Source: Thermoplasmata archaeon
Lineage (GTDB): Archaea > Thermoplasmatota > Thermoplasmata > Thermoplasmatales > GCA-001856825
DNA length: 55,686 nucleotides
Direction of reading: 5' to 3'
NCBI GenBank assembly: GCA_023256475.1
Contig: JAGDXP010000005.1
Span: 1-55,686 of the forward strand
The position numbers and the translations under genes were made by a program. Positions within the stretch are counted from its first letter, which is position 1, and each line of letters opens with the position of its first letter. Below, piece after piece: positions 34,250 to 43,466 of the stretch. The notes under the pieces are model-generated. The model had not been told where the DNA came from and did not search any database. It was given only the letters and a program-made list of their open reading frames with translations.

Positions 34250-35458
34250 GTGATTATAAAAGAACCAGTAAGTAGAAAATTTGAACCAACAAAGATAGCC
34301 ATAAAATATGGAAAAAAACCGGTATTGCTGGAGAACGTAGAGGGGAGAAAGGTAGTTGTAAATCTGTGGGCAGACAGGGAGCGAATCTATAGGGAATTGG
34401 GTGTGGATAGGAGACAGTTCTTAGAGACTTATATAAAGGCTATTGCGGAACCAGCTCCATTGGTAGAGGGGTCTAAGAAATTTGTTAATAGGATAAGTAT
34501 TGAAGAACTACCAGTAAACTGGTATTATGAAAGAGATGCCGGTTATTACATAACATCAGGAATATATGTGGCCGAATATAGAGGTAAAAGGAATCTATCC
34601 ATTCACAGAACATTGGTAAGGAATGATGGAACCGGGCTTGTGAGATTGGTACCCAGGGATCTTTACAGAATGTATGAAGAAGCTGTTAGGAGTGGCGAAG
34701 AACTAAAGGTATCCATTGTGATCGGCTCACCACTTGAATTTTTACTGGCATCAGCAACATCCGTGGATTACAGTGTTGATGAATCAGCCATTGCATCCTC
34801 CTTATATAAATTGACAAAGGGTAAGGAGCTCAGATTTTCAAGATCAAGAAACAATATTCTGGTTCCAGCAGAATCGGATATAGTAATCAATGCTAAGCTT
34901 ACTCCAAAGAGGGAAAGGGAGGGTCCATTTAAGGATGTGACCGGTACCTATGATATACAGGAAAATCAGCCCCAAATTGTCTTTGAAGATGTTGAGGTAT
35001 CGGAAGGTTGGATATACCACTCATTAGTGCCGGCCACCTATGAGCATTTCAATCTCATGGGATTGCCCAGGGAGCCTACAATTTTCAAGAAGGTCAGGGA
35101 AAGAAATGTGGACATAATTGATGTAAGATTGACGGAGGGAGGGGCCTCCTGGCTACACGCTGTTGTTAAAATCAGGAAGAAGAGCGAAAACGATTTTAAG
35201 GAGACAGTTGAAGGGGCATTTGAAGGTCACAAATCATTGAAAAGGGTTATAGTAGTGGATGATGACATAGATATATATGATGACAGGGATATAGAATGGG
35301 CAGAGGCCACCCGTTTCCAAGCGGACAGGGGAATCATAATAAGAAGGGAGAGAGGTTCATCCCTGGATCCAAGCATAGATAAGGATGGAACAACAGCAAA
35401 AATGGGAATTAATGCAACTAAACCATTAAATGCAGGCCAAAAATTCAATAGGGATTAG
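34250..35458 (+). CDS. ubiD: UbiD-family prenylated-FMN-dependent decarboxylase
   Basis: UbiD family: PVSRKFEPTKIA near the start, IHRTLVRNDGTGLVRLVP (about 119-136), VSIVIGSPLEFLLASATS (about 153-170), IVFEDVEVSEGWIYHS, LPREPTIFK, and a late IYDDRDIEWAEATRFQADRG with conserved acidic residues. Coordinates use the GTG start; if CTG at 34220 is used the protein gains 10 residues (LIADYVNDEF), closer to the family N-terminus. UbiD enzymes decarboxylate aromatic or unsaturated acids; in some archaea one acts on anhydromevalonate phosphate. The prenyl synthase on the other strand, with overlapping stop codons (TTAG), makes an isoprenoid role plausible but unproven. Confidence 0.85.
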   Translation: MIIKEPVSRKFEPTKIAIKYGKKPVLLENVEGRKVVVNLWADRERIYRELGVDRRQFLETYIKAIAEPAPLVEGSKKFVNRISIEELPVNWYYERDAGYYITSGIYVAEYRGKRNLSIHRTLVRNDGTGLVRLVPRDLYRMYEEAVRSGEELKVSIVIGSPLEFLLASATSVDYSVDESAIASSLYKLTKGKELRFSRSRNNILVPAESDIVINAKLTPKREREGPFKDVTGTYDIQENQPQIVFEDVEVSEGWIYHSLVPATYEHFNLMGLPREPTIFKKVRERNVDIIDVRLTEGGASWLHAVVKIRKKSENDFKETVEGAFEGHKSLKRVIVVDDDIDIYDDRDIEWAEATRFQADRGIIIRRERGSSLDPSIDKDGTTAKMGINATKPLNAGQKFNRD

Positions 35459-36465
35459 AAATTCCTTTTTACCATATAATGAGCTATTTCCTCCAAAGCC
35501 TTCGCCCTTTCTTGATCTTTTGCAATCTTCGGAATCGCTTCCAATGATTTCTCAAGATAGCTGTTCATTAGCTTAATAGTTCTGTCATAAGCACCTGATC
35601 TTTTGATAACATCCCTAACAAGGTCAAGTTCTTCTTTTGTGATCCCCTTTTTCCCATGAATCCTCATCAAGGTTCTTCTGTCCTCCTCGCTTGCCATCTC
35701 CAATGCAAATACAATGAGATGCGTTATCTTGCCTTCTTCTAAATCGCTTGTTACAGGTTTTCCCAAAACCTTTTCATCCCCAAATAGACCCAATATATCA
35801 TCCTGTATCTGAAATGCTTTGCCCAAGGGAATACCATATTCGTCTATCCTGTCCACATCTGTAAAATCTGAAAGAGCAGCGCCCATTTTTAAGGGGCCAT
35901 TTATGGTGTAATGGGCAGTCTTGTACTCATGCACAAGGTCTACATCAGACGCGTTCTTATTGCTTTTCAGGGGCAATATAACATCAATAGCCTGTCCTAT
36001 TCCTGTGAATTTTAATATTTCGGTTAAGTAATAGACCGATTTATTGAGGTTCTTCTCCGGAAATTTAGAACTGAGCAAAAGTTCATAAGCCAATGAATTG
36101 GCCACATCACCCGCAACAATTGCCAGATCATGGGATATCTTGGAGGAGTAATTGAACATTTTATGGTAGGTAGGTCCACCTCTCCTTAAGTCGCTTTCAT
36201 CTATTATGTCATCATGTATCAAAAGATATGATTGAATTAATTCCAATGAAGACGATGCTTTGATTACTTCATGATTTATTTCATCAGAATTGAGCCAATA
36301 TCCCAAGATCATAAACAGGGGTCTCAGCCTTTTCCCTCCTCTCATGGTGAAATCCTTTAAGTTTATTAACAGCTCTAATTCTATTCCTTGCTTCCCCTTA
36401 ATTATATCATTGAAGTACGAGTTAAGGAAATCGTCCACTCTCTCTTTGAACTTAAAGATATCCAC
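35455..36465 (-). CDS. Short-chain polyprenyl diphosphate synthase (FPP/GGPP type)
   Basis: It condenses isopentenyl diphosphate with allylic diphosphates for archaeal lipids. First Asp-rich motif LLIHDDIIDESDLRRGG (about 86-102), second FQIQDDILGLFGDE (about 220-233), plus GGKRLRP near residue 43. Tyr lies five residues before the first DDxxD, which caps the chain at C15-C20. 336 residues. Its stop overlaps that of ubiD. Confidence 0.93.
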   Translation of the reverse strand: MDIFKFKERVDDFLNSYFNDIIKGKQGIELELLINLKDFTMRGGKRLRPLFMILGYWLNSDEINHEVIKASSSLELIQSYLLIHDDIIDESDLRRGGPTYHKMFNYSSKISHDLAIVAGDVANSLAYELLLSSKFPEKNLNKSVYYLTEILKFTGIGQAIDVILPLKSNKNASDVDLVHEYKTAHYTINGPLKMGAALSDFTDVDRIDEYGIPLGKAFQIQDDILGLFGDEKVLGKPVTSDLEEGKITHLIVFALEMASEEDRRTLMRIHGKKGITKEELDLVRDVIKRSGAYDRTIKLMNSYLEKSLEAIPKIAKDQERAKALEEIAHYMVKRNF

Positions 36466-36614
36466 GATCTGGTTAATGTTTATTCAATCTAAAATATTGC
36501 GATACTCCTATCTGAGCTCCTGTTACGTATAATAGGAATATGCGAATGTTTTGAAGTTTGTTTTGAAGTAATTCTAAAAAATATTTATGTCTGGATTTAA
36601 TATGGGAAAAGTTT

Positions 36615-37106
36615 ATGAATAAAATAAAAGTAATTAATGATATAGGAGATTTAGTTACAGTTTTTACCATATCCAATACAGATCAGAAAAAGAAAATCCT
36701 TTCCCTGTTGAATGAAAAATGGATTATGGAGGAGGATTTGAGAACCGAATTTGGCGAAGAAGGGGTTAAATTTCTAAAATACTTGGAGAAAATAAAATTC
36801 ATAGAATCGCAGTGGACTAATACTCCAAAAGGGCCTAAAAAGATATATCACAATTACTATGACTCAATACAAATAGATGTAATACTGCCCACTTCAGAAA
36901 CCGGTGAAGTGCTTTATGTAGCCTCCATGCCTGATGAAGAGGTTGACAATTATTCGGCAAAAATCGAGGAACTTCTCAATTCTGGAATACAGTATGTAGG
37001 GGAAATTCAAACTAAAATGGGAGTTAGCTTAACGTTTCTGAGGGGCATAATAAAGAGGAGTAAAAATCTAGTTCTTAAGGGAATGAAAGTCGAAAGATTG
37101 CAATGA
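36615..37106 (+). CDS. Winged-helix (ArsR/TrmB-like) protein paired with Trm56
   Basis: 163 residues. An N-terminal winged helix (about 20-75): SNTDQKKKILSLLNEKWIMEEDL, a turn, then VKFLKYLEKIKFIESQW, and a C-terminal second helical/beta part with FLRGIIKRSKNLVLKG. It overlaps the trm56 fusion gene by 4 nt, a stable pairing if conserved, and may regulate this short operon. The exact family is uncertain. Confidence 0.65.
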   Translation: MNKIKVINDIGDLVTVFTISNTDQKKKILSLLNEKWIMEEDLRTEFGEEGVKFLKYLEKIKFIESQWTNTPKGPKKIYHNYYDSIQIDVILPTSETGEVLYVASMPDEEVDNYSAKIEELLNSGIQYVGEIQTKMGVSLTFLRGIIKRSKNLVLKGMKVERLQ

Positions 37107-38116
37107 TAACTGTACTGAGGATAGGCCATAGGCCGGAGAGGGATAAACGCATCACAACGCATGTGGCGCTGGTGTCTAGGGCATTTGGAGCAGATAAAAT
37201 TGTTGTAGACAAGGAAGACGAAAAACTAAGGAATACTGTGGAAAAGGTTACACAGAAGTTTGGCGGAGATTTTAGCATTGAGTTCAACGATTGGAGAAAA
37301 TATCTCAAGGATTATAAAGGAAAGGTTGTCCATCTTACCATGTATGGAATTCCCTATGAAAGGAAAATAAAGGAATTGAAGAAGGAAAAGGACCTTTTAA
37401 TAGTGGTCGGCGCGGAAAAAGTGCCTAGGGAAGTTTACGAGAGAGCAGATTATAATCTTGCAGTGAGGAACCAGCCACATTCTGAGGTTTCGGCTCTTGC
37501 CATATTCTTAAAGGATTTAGTACCAGAAAGGAAATTCTACGGCGAATTAAGAATAATCCCTCAAGAAAGAGGGAAGAAGGTTCTGAGAGTTCCAAGCAGG
37601 GAAGAATGCATTGAACTCTTAAAAAAGTACGGTGCTGATGAAAAGCTATTGAAGCACAGCATGAAGTGTTCAGAGGTAGCACTGAAGATGGCAGAAAACT
37701 GTGACGTGGATAGGGGATTAATAGAAGCCGGTGCTCTGCTCCACGATATAGGGAAAACTGTTGTGAAGGGAATTAGGCATGGAGTTGAGGGCTATTACAT
37801 ATTAAAGAATGAGGGCTATGATGAAATTGTTGCCAGATTCTGCAGCACACATGTAGGTGCAGGCATTAGGAGATCAGAAGCCAAAAGATTGGGTCTTCCA
37901 GATATGGACTACATTCCTAGGACACTGGAGGAAAAGATTGTTTGCCATGCCGACACACTTCTTGCTGGTGACAGAGTGACTGATATCGAAGAAGTGAAGA
38001 AATATTACATTGAGCAGGGACTCGAAAGGGAAGTCCCAAGGTTAGAGAGGCTTCATAATTACCTTCAGAAAAAATGCCAAAAGGATTTCAAAGAATTGTT
38101 GCTACTTAACAAGTAA
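37103..38116 (+). CDS. trm56: tRNA (cytidine-56 2'-O)-methyltransferase Trm56 fused to an HD phosphohydrolase domain
   Basis: Residues 1-170 are the archaeal SPOUT enzyme Trm56: VLRIGHRPERDKRITTHVAL (4-23), VHLTMYGIPYE, LLIVVGAEKVPREVYERADYN and NQPHSEVSALAIFL. Residues about 180-337 are an HD domain: KHSMKCSEVALKMAE, ALLHDIGKTVVKG with the HD pair, and THVGAGIRRSEAKRLG. Trm56 methylates C56 of the T loop; the role of the HD part (nucleotide or RNA 2',3'-phosphate hydrolysis) is unknown. Confidence 0.92.
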   Translation: MITVLRIGHRPERDKRITTHVALVSRAFGADKIVVDKEDEKLRNTVEKVTQKFGGDFSIEFNDWRKYLKDYKGKVVHLTMYGIPYERKIKELKKEKDLLIVVGAEKVPREVYERADYNLAVRNQPHSEVSALAIFLKDLVPERKFYGELRIIPQERGKKVLRVPSREECIELLKKYGADEKLLKHSMKCSEVALKMAENCDVDRGLIEAGALLHDIGKTVVKGIRHGVEGYYILKNEGYDEIVARFCSTHVGAGIRRSEAKRLGLPDMDYIPRTLEEKIVCHADTLLAGDRVTDIEEVKKYYIEQGLEREVPRLERLHNYLQKKCQKDFKELLLLNK

Positions 38117-38139
38117 ATATAAAGAATGTATTATTGTGC

Positions 38140-38994
38140 GTGAAGATAGTACCGTTATCAAATTCGGAGGGTCTGGCCAGCAAGGTATCTACAAAGCTTG
38201 GAATTCCTTTGGAAAGAATTACCAGGAGAAGATTTGCTGATGGGGAACTTTATGTGAAATTGGAAGAACCTATTGATGATGCTATAATCATAGGGAATAC
38301 ATACCCTGACAGCTCCATAATAGAGCTTATTTTGACCGAGGATGCCATTAATAATGCAGGAGGAAAAAGGAAGATCTTAGTGGTTCCATATTACGGCTAT
38401 GCAAGGCAGGATGCCATGTTCCAACAGTATGAGGCAGTAAGTGCCAAGGCACTTGCATCCATTTACAAATCATTATTTGAGAAAATATTCGTTGTTAATA
38501 TCCATTCTCCTGAAGGGCTGTCTTATTTAGGCGAAAAAGGGAAGGAAATAAGGTCAGAAGTTGAAATTGGCAAGCAAATAAGGATAGATGGCAATGATAT
38601 TGTGGTCTCCCCCGATGATGGATTCAGTCAGGAGGCAGGAATAATTTCACAGGTAGCTGGAATACCATCATCCTCGCTGAACAAGAAGAGGGTAAGTGAC
38701 ACCAAGGTATTAATTGAATTCCCTGAGGACCTGGATGTTAACGGTAAAAGGGTAGCACTAGTAGATGATTTAATTTCCACGGGAGGTACCATACTGGAAG
38801 CTTCCAAGCTATTAAAGTCGAAGGGTGCAGCTAAAGTGAATGTATACTGTATACATGGTCTATTCATATCGGGAACTTCAAAATATTCAGGCTATGTGGA
38901 TAAGATAGTAACTACGGATACTGTTGAGGGGCCTTTCAGTTCCATAACCGTTTCAGGTTTAATTGCACAGGAATTAAAAGAATATTTAAAATAA
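38140..38994 (+). CDS. prs: Ribose-phosphate pyrophosphokinase
   Basis: It makes PRPP from ribose 5-phosphate and ATP. Start at GTG (38140) giving MKIVPLSNSEG; a TTG 6 nt upstream is less likely. Motifs: RRRFADGELYVKL (about 28-40), VVPYYGYARQDAMF (about 85-98) and the PRPP loop VALVDDLISTGGTI (about 206-219). 284 residues, as in other archaeal enzymes, shorter than the bacterial form. Follows trm56 by 23 nt. Confidence 0.94.
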   Translation: MKIVPLSNSEGLASKVSTKLGIPLERITRRRFADGELYVKLEEPIDDAIIIGNTYPDSSIIELILTEDAINNAGGKRKILVVPYYGYARQDAMFQQYEAVSAKALASIYKSLFEKIFVVNIHSPEGLSYLGEKGKEIRSEVEIGKQIRIDGNDIVVSPDDGFSQEAGIISQVAGIPSSSLNKKRVSDTKVLIEFPEDLDVNGKRVALVDDLISTGGTILEASKLLKSKGAAKVNVYCIHGLFISGTSKYSGYVDKIVTTDTVEGPFSSITVSGLIAQELKEYLK

Positions 38995-39026
38995 AATATT
39001 AAAAGTTTATTAAAATTTTAATTTTT

Positions 39027-40217
39027 CTAAGAAATAACCTCTGCTAATCTCTTAATCCCTTCAACAATTTCGTTGTCTCCACTGTATGTGAAGTTCAATC
39101 TCATGCTTTCGTGATTGTCTCCATCGGGATAGAATGCTGACCCAACCACATATGCTACTTTCTTTTCAAGAGCTTTTGGGAATAGGGCGTCCATATTTGA
39201 GCCCTTCTTTGTTACCCATAGGAACATGCCTCCCTCTGGCCTGGTCCATTCAACACCTTTAGGGAAATATCTTTCCATGGATTCCAGCATCAAATCTCTC
39301 TTGTGCCTGTACAGTTCAATAATTTTAGGCAATTGCCTGTCAAGATATCCCTTGCTTAGATAAGCTTCAGCGATGTATTGTGACAATGTGCTTGATGCCA
39401 GATCTACTGCCTGCTTTGCAAGATTCAATTTTTCAATTACTTCCTTATTGGCAGCTACATATCCAAGCCTAAAGCCTGGAGCAAGTATTTTTGAAAAAGT
39501 TCCAAGATAGATAACCAGCCCATCCTTATCCATGGATTTAATGGAAGGAATCTTATTTCCGGAATATCTGAGTGCTCCATATGGGTCATCTTCCACTATG
39601 GGTATGGAATATTCTGAAGCTATTTCGAGCAGATGCTTCCTTCTATCAAGGCTCATGGTTATACCGGTGGGATTCTGGAAATTAGGAATTACATAAATCA
39701 GCTTTGCATTCCTCTTGTTCTTAATCTCCCTTTCCAAAATATGTGTATCTATTCCTTCATTATCCATATTGATTCCAATCATTTTAATGAAATTAGCTTT
39801 AAATGCTGAAATAGTACCTGTATATGTGGGAGCTTCAGAGAAAACAACATCGTTAGGGTTTGCAAATATCTTGCCTACCATATAAAGTGCTTCCTGCGAA
39901 CCTGTTGTTTGTATGAGTTCCTCCTTAGAAACTGTAATATTTTCCCTCTCTTTAAGCATTTTTGAAATTGCTATATTTAGAGATGTCAACCCTTCCGTTG
40001 CTCCATATTGAAACATCTTCTTTCCATGCGTTTCTATTAGTTCATTGAAGATCTCCTTAATTTCTTTTATAGGGAATGATTCAGGATTTGGAAGTCCACC
40101 ACCAAATGATATTAAATCAGGGGTCTCCGTTACCTTGAGTAATCTCCTGATAGCCGATGGCTGCATATACATTGCAATATCAGAAAATTTCATCTGGGAT
40201 TGCTGACCTGAGGTCAT
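39027..40217 (-). CDS. PLP-dependent aminotransferase, class I/II (2-aminoadipate/aromatic type)
   Basis: 396 residues. Fold-type I features: FGGGLPNPESFP (37-48), YGATEGLTSLN, IPNFQNPTGITMSLDRR, VEDDPYGALRYSG and the PLP Lys in LGTFSKILAPGFRLGY (about 235-250), then RLNFTYSGDNEI at the C-terminus. The IMKFSDIA-type start and these blocks match archaeal aromatic, branched-chain or 2-aminoadipate aminotransferases; the substrate cannot be decided. Confidence 0.9.
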   Translation of the reverse strand: MTSGQQSQMKFSDIAMYMQPSAIRRLLKVTETPDLISFGGGLPNPESFPIKEIKEIFNELIETHGKKMFQYGATEGLTSLNIAISKMLKERENITVSKEELIQTTGSQEALYMVGKIFANPNDVVFSEAPTYTGTISAFKANFIKMIGINMDNEGIDTHILEREIKNKRNAKLIYVIPNFQNPTGITMSLDRRKHLLEIASEYSIPIVEDDPYGALRYSGNKIPSIKSMDKDGLVIYLGTFSKILAPGFRLGYVAANKEVIEKLNLAKQAVDLASSTLSQYIAEAYLSKGYLDRQLPKIIELYRHKRDLMLESMERYFPKGVEWTRPEGGMFLWVTKKGSNMDALFPKALEKKVAYVVGSAFYPDGDNHESMRLNFTYSGDNEIVEGIKRLAEVIS

Positions 40218-40269
40218 ATTTCAGTATGCCTGCATTATGTAAATATGTTTTGTAATTAGCTCTCAGCAA

Positions 40270-41400
40270 TTAGCTCCTATTAAATTTTTCAATTATCTCA
40301 TCAACTTTTTCATCGACCTTATTTCCATGCAAAACATCCATGATAATTTGCGGTAATTTTGAGGTCTCTGCAGGAGACAATCCCAAAGATGTTACTTCAT
40401 TCAATCCAACTCTTCCTATCCTATCTATTAGAATTCTATGTGCTTCAAGTTTCTTCGAAATGAGTGCATTGTTTGAATAATCCAATTGGACCATACAGGA
40501 CTTGGAAACATCTGGCTGATTATGAAGCTTTAAACCTAGGGAAAGGGAACTTAATATGAATTCCTTGGTATTAATTAAGCAGTTTTCAGCATAATTGATC
40601 CTTGCTGCGAATTCGATGGATGCTCCAAGGGAAGCTATTCTTCCAGGGTGAAAATTATCATAGTATTTCCAGATTACATCGCTGGTTACTCTTTCTTCAA
40701 ATTCACTTTTACCGAATATTATCCCACCTTGCGGTCCGGGGAAGTTCTTGTGGGTGCTTCCATAAACAACGTCTATTAACTCCTTATGCTTCTGGAAGCC
40801 ATCAATAGAAAAGAGAGATAGCACATGGGATGCATCATAGAGTATCAAAGAATCAGGAAAAATTTCTCTGATTAGCTTAACGTCATAAGGCTCAAATATT
40901 ATGGAAGCCCCTAAAACTACTGCGCTATATTTTTTAGGGTATGTTTCTAATTTTTCATAATCAATGTTCCAGCCTGAAAAAGGAAGTGTGTCCCCTCTAA
41001 TTCCCAACAAATTCTGCAAATACTGGGGCTGATAACCATCGTATCCACCATTCTGTAGACCCACATAGAGGAACCTATCCCCCTTTTTCAACAGATTTCC
41101 TAAAACCTGCATGGCAGCGAGATGACCGGATATGGGTCTAACATCAACAAATTGAGCATTAAAATAACTCATAGCAAGTCGTTGAACCTCTTCTATCATC
41201 AGTTCGGTGATTGAGGCCCCTGCGTAAGCATTATCAATTGATAATCCTCTAAATTCATTCATTTTCAAAGAATATCTTGTTTGAAAATCCGATGAAAGAT
41301 AGGATCTAGCCTTGGAACATATATAATTTTCAGAAGGCTGTAACGGAACAACATTCCTAATAAAATTTTCCCTTTGGGCAATCAACTCATCCAATTTCAT
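40270..41400 (-). CDS. glyA: Serine hydroxymethyltransferase-like PLP enzyme
   Basis: 376 residues, short for SHMT (about 410-430). PLP features: PSENYICSKARSYLSSDFQTRY (N-terminal substrate loop), RPISGHLAAMQVL, LYDASHVLSLF and the Schiff-base Lys in VVYGSTHKNFPGPQGG (about 218-233). It would interconvert serine and glycine, supplying the C1 unit used with GcvT. The divergence from standard GlyA leaves room for another aldol substrate. Confidence 0.8.
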   Translation of the reverse strand: MKLDELIAQRENFIRNVVPLQPSENYICSKARSYLSSDFQTRYSLKMNEFRGLSIDNAYAGASITELMIEEVQRLAMSYFNAQFVDVRPISGHLAAMQVLGNLLKKGDRFLYVGLQNGGYDGYQPQYLQNLLGIRGDTLPFSGWNIDYEKLETYPKKYSAVVLGASIIFEPYDVKLIREIFPDSLILYDASHVLSLFSIDGFQKHKELIDVVYGSTHKNFPGPQGGIIFGKSEFEERVTSDVIWKYYDNFHPGRIASLGASIEFAARINYAENCLINTKEFILSSLSLGLKLHNQPDVSKSCMVQLDYSNNALISKKLEAHRILIDRIGRVGLNEVTSLGLSPAETSKLPQIIMDVLHGNKVDEKVDEIIEKFNRS

Positions 41401-41587
41401 GATATATTTAATCTATCATACTTATAAATAATTGCTTTCAAAGTTTATGGTATCTTATAGTGAGTTTCAAAATTTTTGTTATCACTAGACAGATGTGGAT
41501 ATTTAATGGGCATGCTTGAATCTAAATCTCATTAAAATGAAGATTAAATTAATTTAATTGGTGCACCAGAGGGAACCCTTGCATATT

Positions 41588-42235
41588 TCATTGCTTAGTA
41601 TTCTTTTGATATATTCCGTATACATAAAGAATCAGGGTAAATATTGGAAAGAGTATGAGTATGTTCACCGGTATCCTGAGCAATGCAAATATAACATAGG
41701 TCATATCCTTCACCCAAGTGGGAACAATCCATACACATCTGTTCTGATTTAGAGGGCCGCAACCATAATTAGCACCATAATATTTGCTGAACAAGTTGGA
41801 GATAACGTTAATGGCTATGAACAAATCGATTGTTGATTCATTTAGAATCAGGACAACATAATAGCTTATGGAAACTGCAATACCATAGGCAACGGAAATA
41901 ACGAACCTCCTTAAATTATATGTTCTGTGATGTACCTTATCCCATAACAGATATATAATTATGGTAAAAGCCGTAATTATTGGAAGGTTTATCAAGAATA
42001 TGGAGGTTCTATACTGCAGATTATAGAGAAATAACCTGAACATGAAGAGCCACAAATTTGTTGAATCAACTCTGGAAACAAAATTTGCATAATAGGAACT
42101 GGGAAGGGTAAAGAAATAACTTGGCAGATTTGGATATACTATTAGGTGATCCAGCAAATACAGAGAGCTAAATCCAAGTGCCGTAACTATCGCATAAATT
42201 ATGGATCTTTTCAATATCCTTGACCATTCATACAT
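41588..42235 (-). CDS. Polytopic membrane protein, unknown function
   Basis: 215 residues with about five hydrophobic helices (near 12-32, 60-75, 80-96, 110-130 and 183-206). Two Cys in YGCGPLNQNRCVW (about 158-170) could form an exterior disulfide. I do not recognise the family. Preceded by an unmarked 187-bp gap (41401-41587) on its downstream side. Confidence 0.55.
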   Translation of the reverse strand: MYEWSRILKRSIIYAIVTALGFSSLYLLDHLIVYPNLPSYFFTLPSSYYANFVSRVDSTNLWLFMFRLFLYNLQYRTSIFLINLPIITAFTIIIYLLWDKVHHRTYNLRRFVISVAYGIAVSISYYVVLILNESTIDLFIAINVISNLFSKYYGANYGCGPLNQNRCVWIVPTWVKDMTYVIFALLRIPVNILILFPIFTLILYVYGIYQKNTKQ

Positions 42236-42256
42236 GATTATACTAACCCCTCCTCT

Positions 42257-42448
42257 CTAAGGGTAAGGTTGCCATACGTAATTTGAATTGATCCAACCCA
42301 CCATGGGTTGCCCCCATCCGCTGGATACCACGAAACTGTTGTTTATATTTATACCTCTGTTACCCCTTGAAGTATTTGCGCGTACCATTCCCAACGATGA
42401 GGAAGTCATGAAGATAGTTTCAATTGCCGGAGCAATTGTTATCTTCAT
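42257..42448 (-). CDS. Small Asn/Ser/Gly-rich protein, possibly exported
   Basis: From the ATG at 42448 the product is about 63 residues, opening MMKITIAPAIETIFMTSSSL and ending with a Trp/Tyr/Pro-rich tail (NSNYVWQPYP). The start recalls a short pilin-like or signal segment but is not very hydrophobic. It lies 21 nt upstream of the membrane protein at 41588-42235 on the same strand. Weak evidence. The 178 bp from 42494 to 42671 hold nothing that I can identify. Confidence 0.3.
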   Translation of the reverse strand: MKITIAPAIETIFMTSSSLGMVRANTSRGNRGININNSFVVSSGWGQPMVGWINSNYVWQPYP

Positions 42449-42671
42449 CATAGTTAATACATGAACATTAAAATATATATATTGATGTAACAAGGGATCA
42501 TAAAATGACTTGATCTCGAATCAATAAAAAATGGTTGAGAGTGCCCTGATAGATAATATGAACTGGGTAATAAGGAGTAATTGTTACACTCTCAGAACTT
42601 ATTATATTGCATTTTATTTATCGATTAATACAATCCCTTTCAAAGGGTTTTATATCAACTTGAATCAATAC

Positions 42672-43466
42672 TCATTTAGAAAGTATAGCTTCATAAACAG
42701 AATGTACAGTGGATGGTGAGTAACTTTTAACAATTCTGCGTGAGGTAATCTTTAGATTGTATTCTCTAAAGATGTCTGGAAATTGGGAGCCCCTCTTCTC
42801 GATAGTATGTATCATTAGAAGCGAGTTATTTTTAGCTATTTCTGTGGCTTTCCCAAGAAAATTCAGACTTTCGAAATGTCCAAGTATAGTGATATCTGCA
42901 AAATTATCATAAGGGAAATCTCTGCAATCCATTTGATATGGAATGACGTTGAAGGAATTGTTAAGGAATCTATTCATTACTAAATAATGGAAAGATTCAG
43001 GGTTGATTTCTATAGCATGAACCTCTTTTGCGGACTTTGATGCAGGTAAACTGTAATAACCAATTCCTGCAAACATGTCCACGACTATTTGTCCTTCTTT
43101 GACCAACTGGCTTATCCTCCACCTTTCATATTTATTCCCTTTAGAAAACATTATCTTTGAGGGGTCTAACGAATAAATTATACCATTTTCCATATGCTGC
43201 TCAACTATCCGCTCGCCGGAAAGCAAATTCACATTAACAATCCTAAGCGGGCCTTTTATCTCCAAGATTTCATACACCGCATGCAACTTGAAAACCTCTT
43301 TAAATGCTCTAGCTATTCTATACTTATCAAAAGGAAAATTATTCTTAAATTTTATAAGCATAGATTTTCCTATAATTTCATAGTTTTTTGGAACCAGCTC
43401 ATAAGGAATCTCGGCTATTTTGCTAATTTCAAGGAAAGGATCACTAATCCTCATTTTCAATTTCAC
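42672..43466 (-). CDS. Trm5/TYW2-family tRNA methyl- or aminocarboxypropyl-transferase
   Basis: 264 residues, class I SAM fold. VDMFAGIGYYSLPASKSAKEVHAIEINPESFHYL holds motif I and the acidic ribose-binding residue (described in two parts near 129-162). An N-terminal beta-rich domain and KIMFSKGNKYERWRIS precede it. Motif IV reads ILGHFESLNFLG rather than the NPP of Trm5, which favours TYW2-like (wybutosine) or Trm5c activity at tRNA-Phe position 37. A tRNA-Phe gene is in the window. It overlaps the MFS gene by 23 nt. Confidence 0.82.
   Translation of the reverse strand: MKLKMRISDPFLEISKIAEIPYELVPKNYEIIGKSMLIKFKNNFPFDKYRIARAFKEVFKLHAVYEILEIKGPLRIVNVNLLSGERIVEQHMENGIIYSLDPSKIMFSKGNKYERWRISQLVKEGQIVVDMFAGIGYYSLPASKSAKEVHAIEINPESFHYLVMNRFLNNSFNVIPYQMDCRDFPYDNFADITILGHFESLNFLGKATEIAKNNSLLMIHTIEKRGSQFPDIFREYNLKITSRRIVKSYSPSTVHSVYEAILSK

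Noticed and set aside
42531-42719. 62-residue plus-strand ORF
   Set aside because: No RBS or promoter and no protein-like pattern; overlaps the Trm5/TYW2-like gene end.
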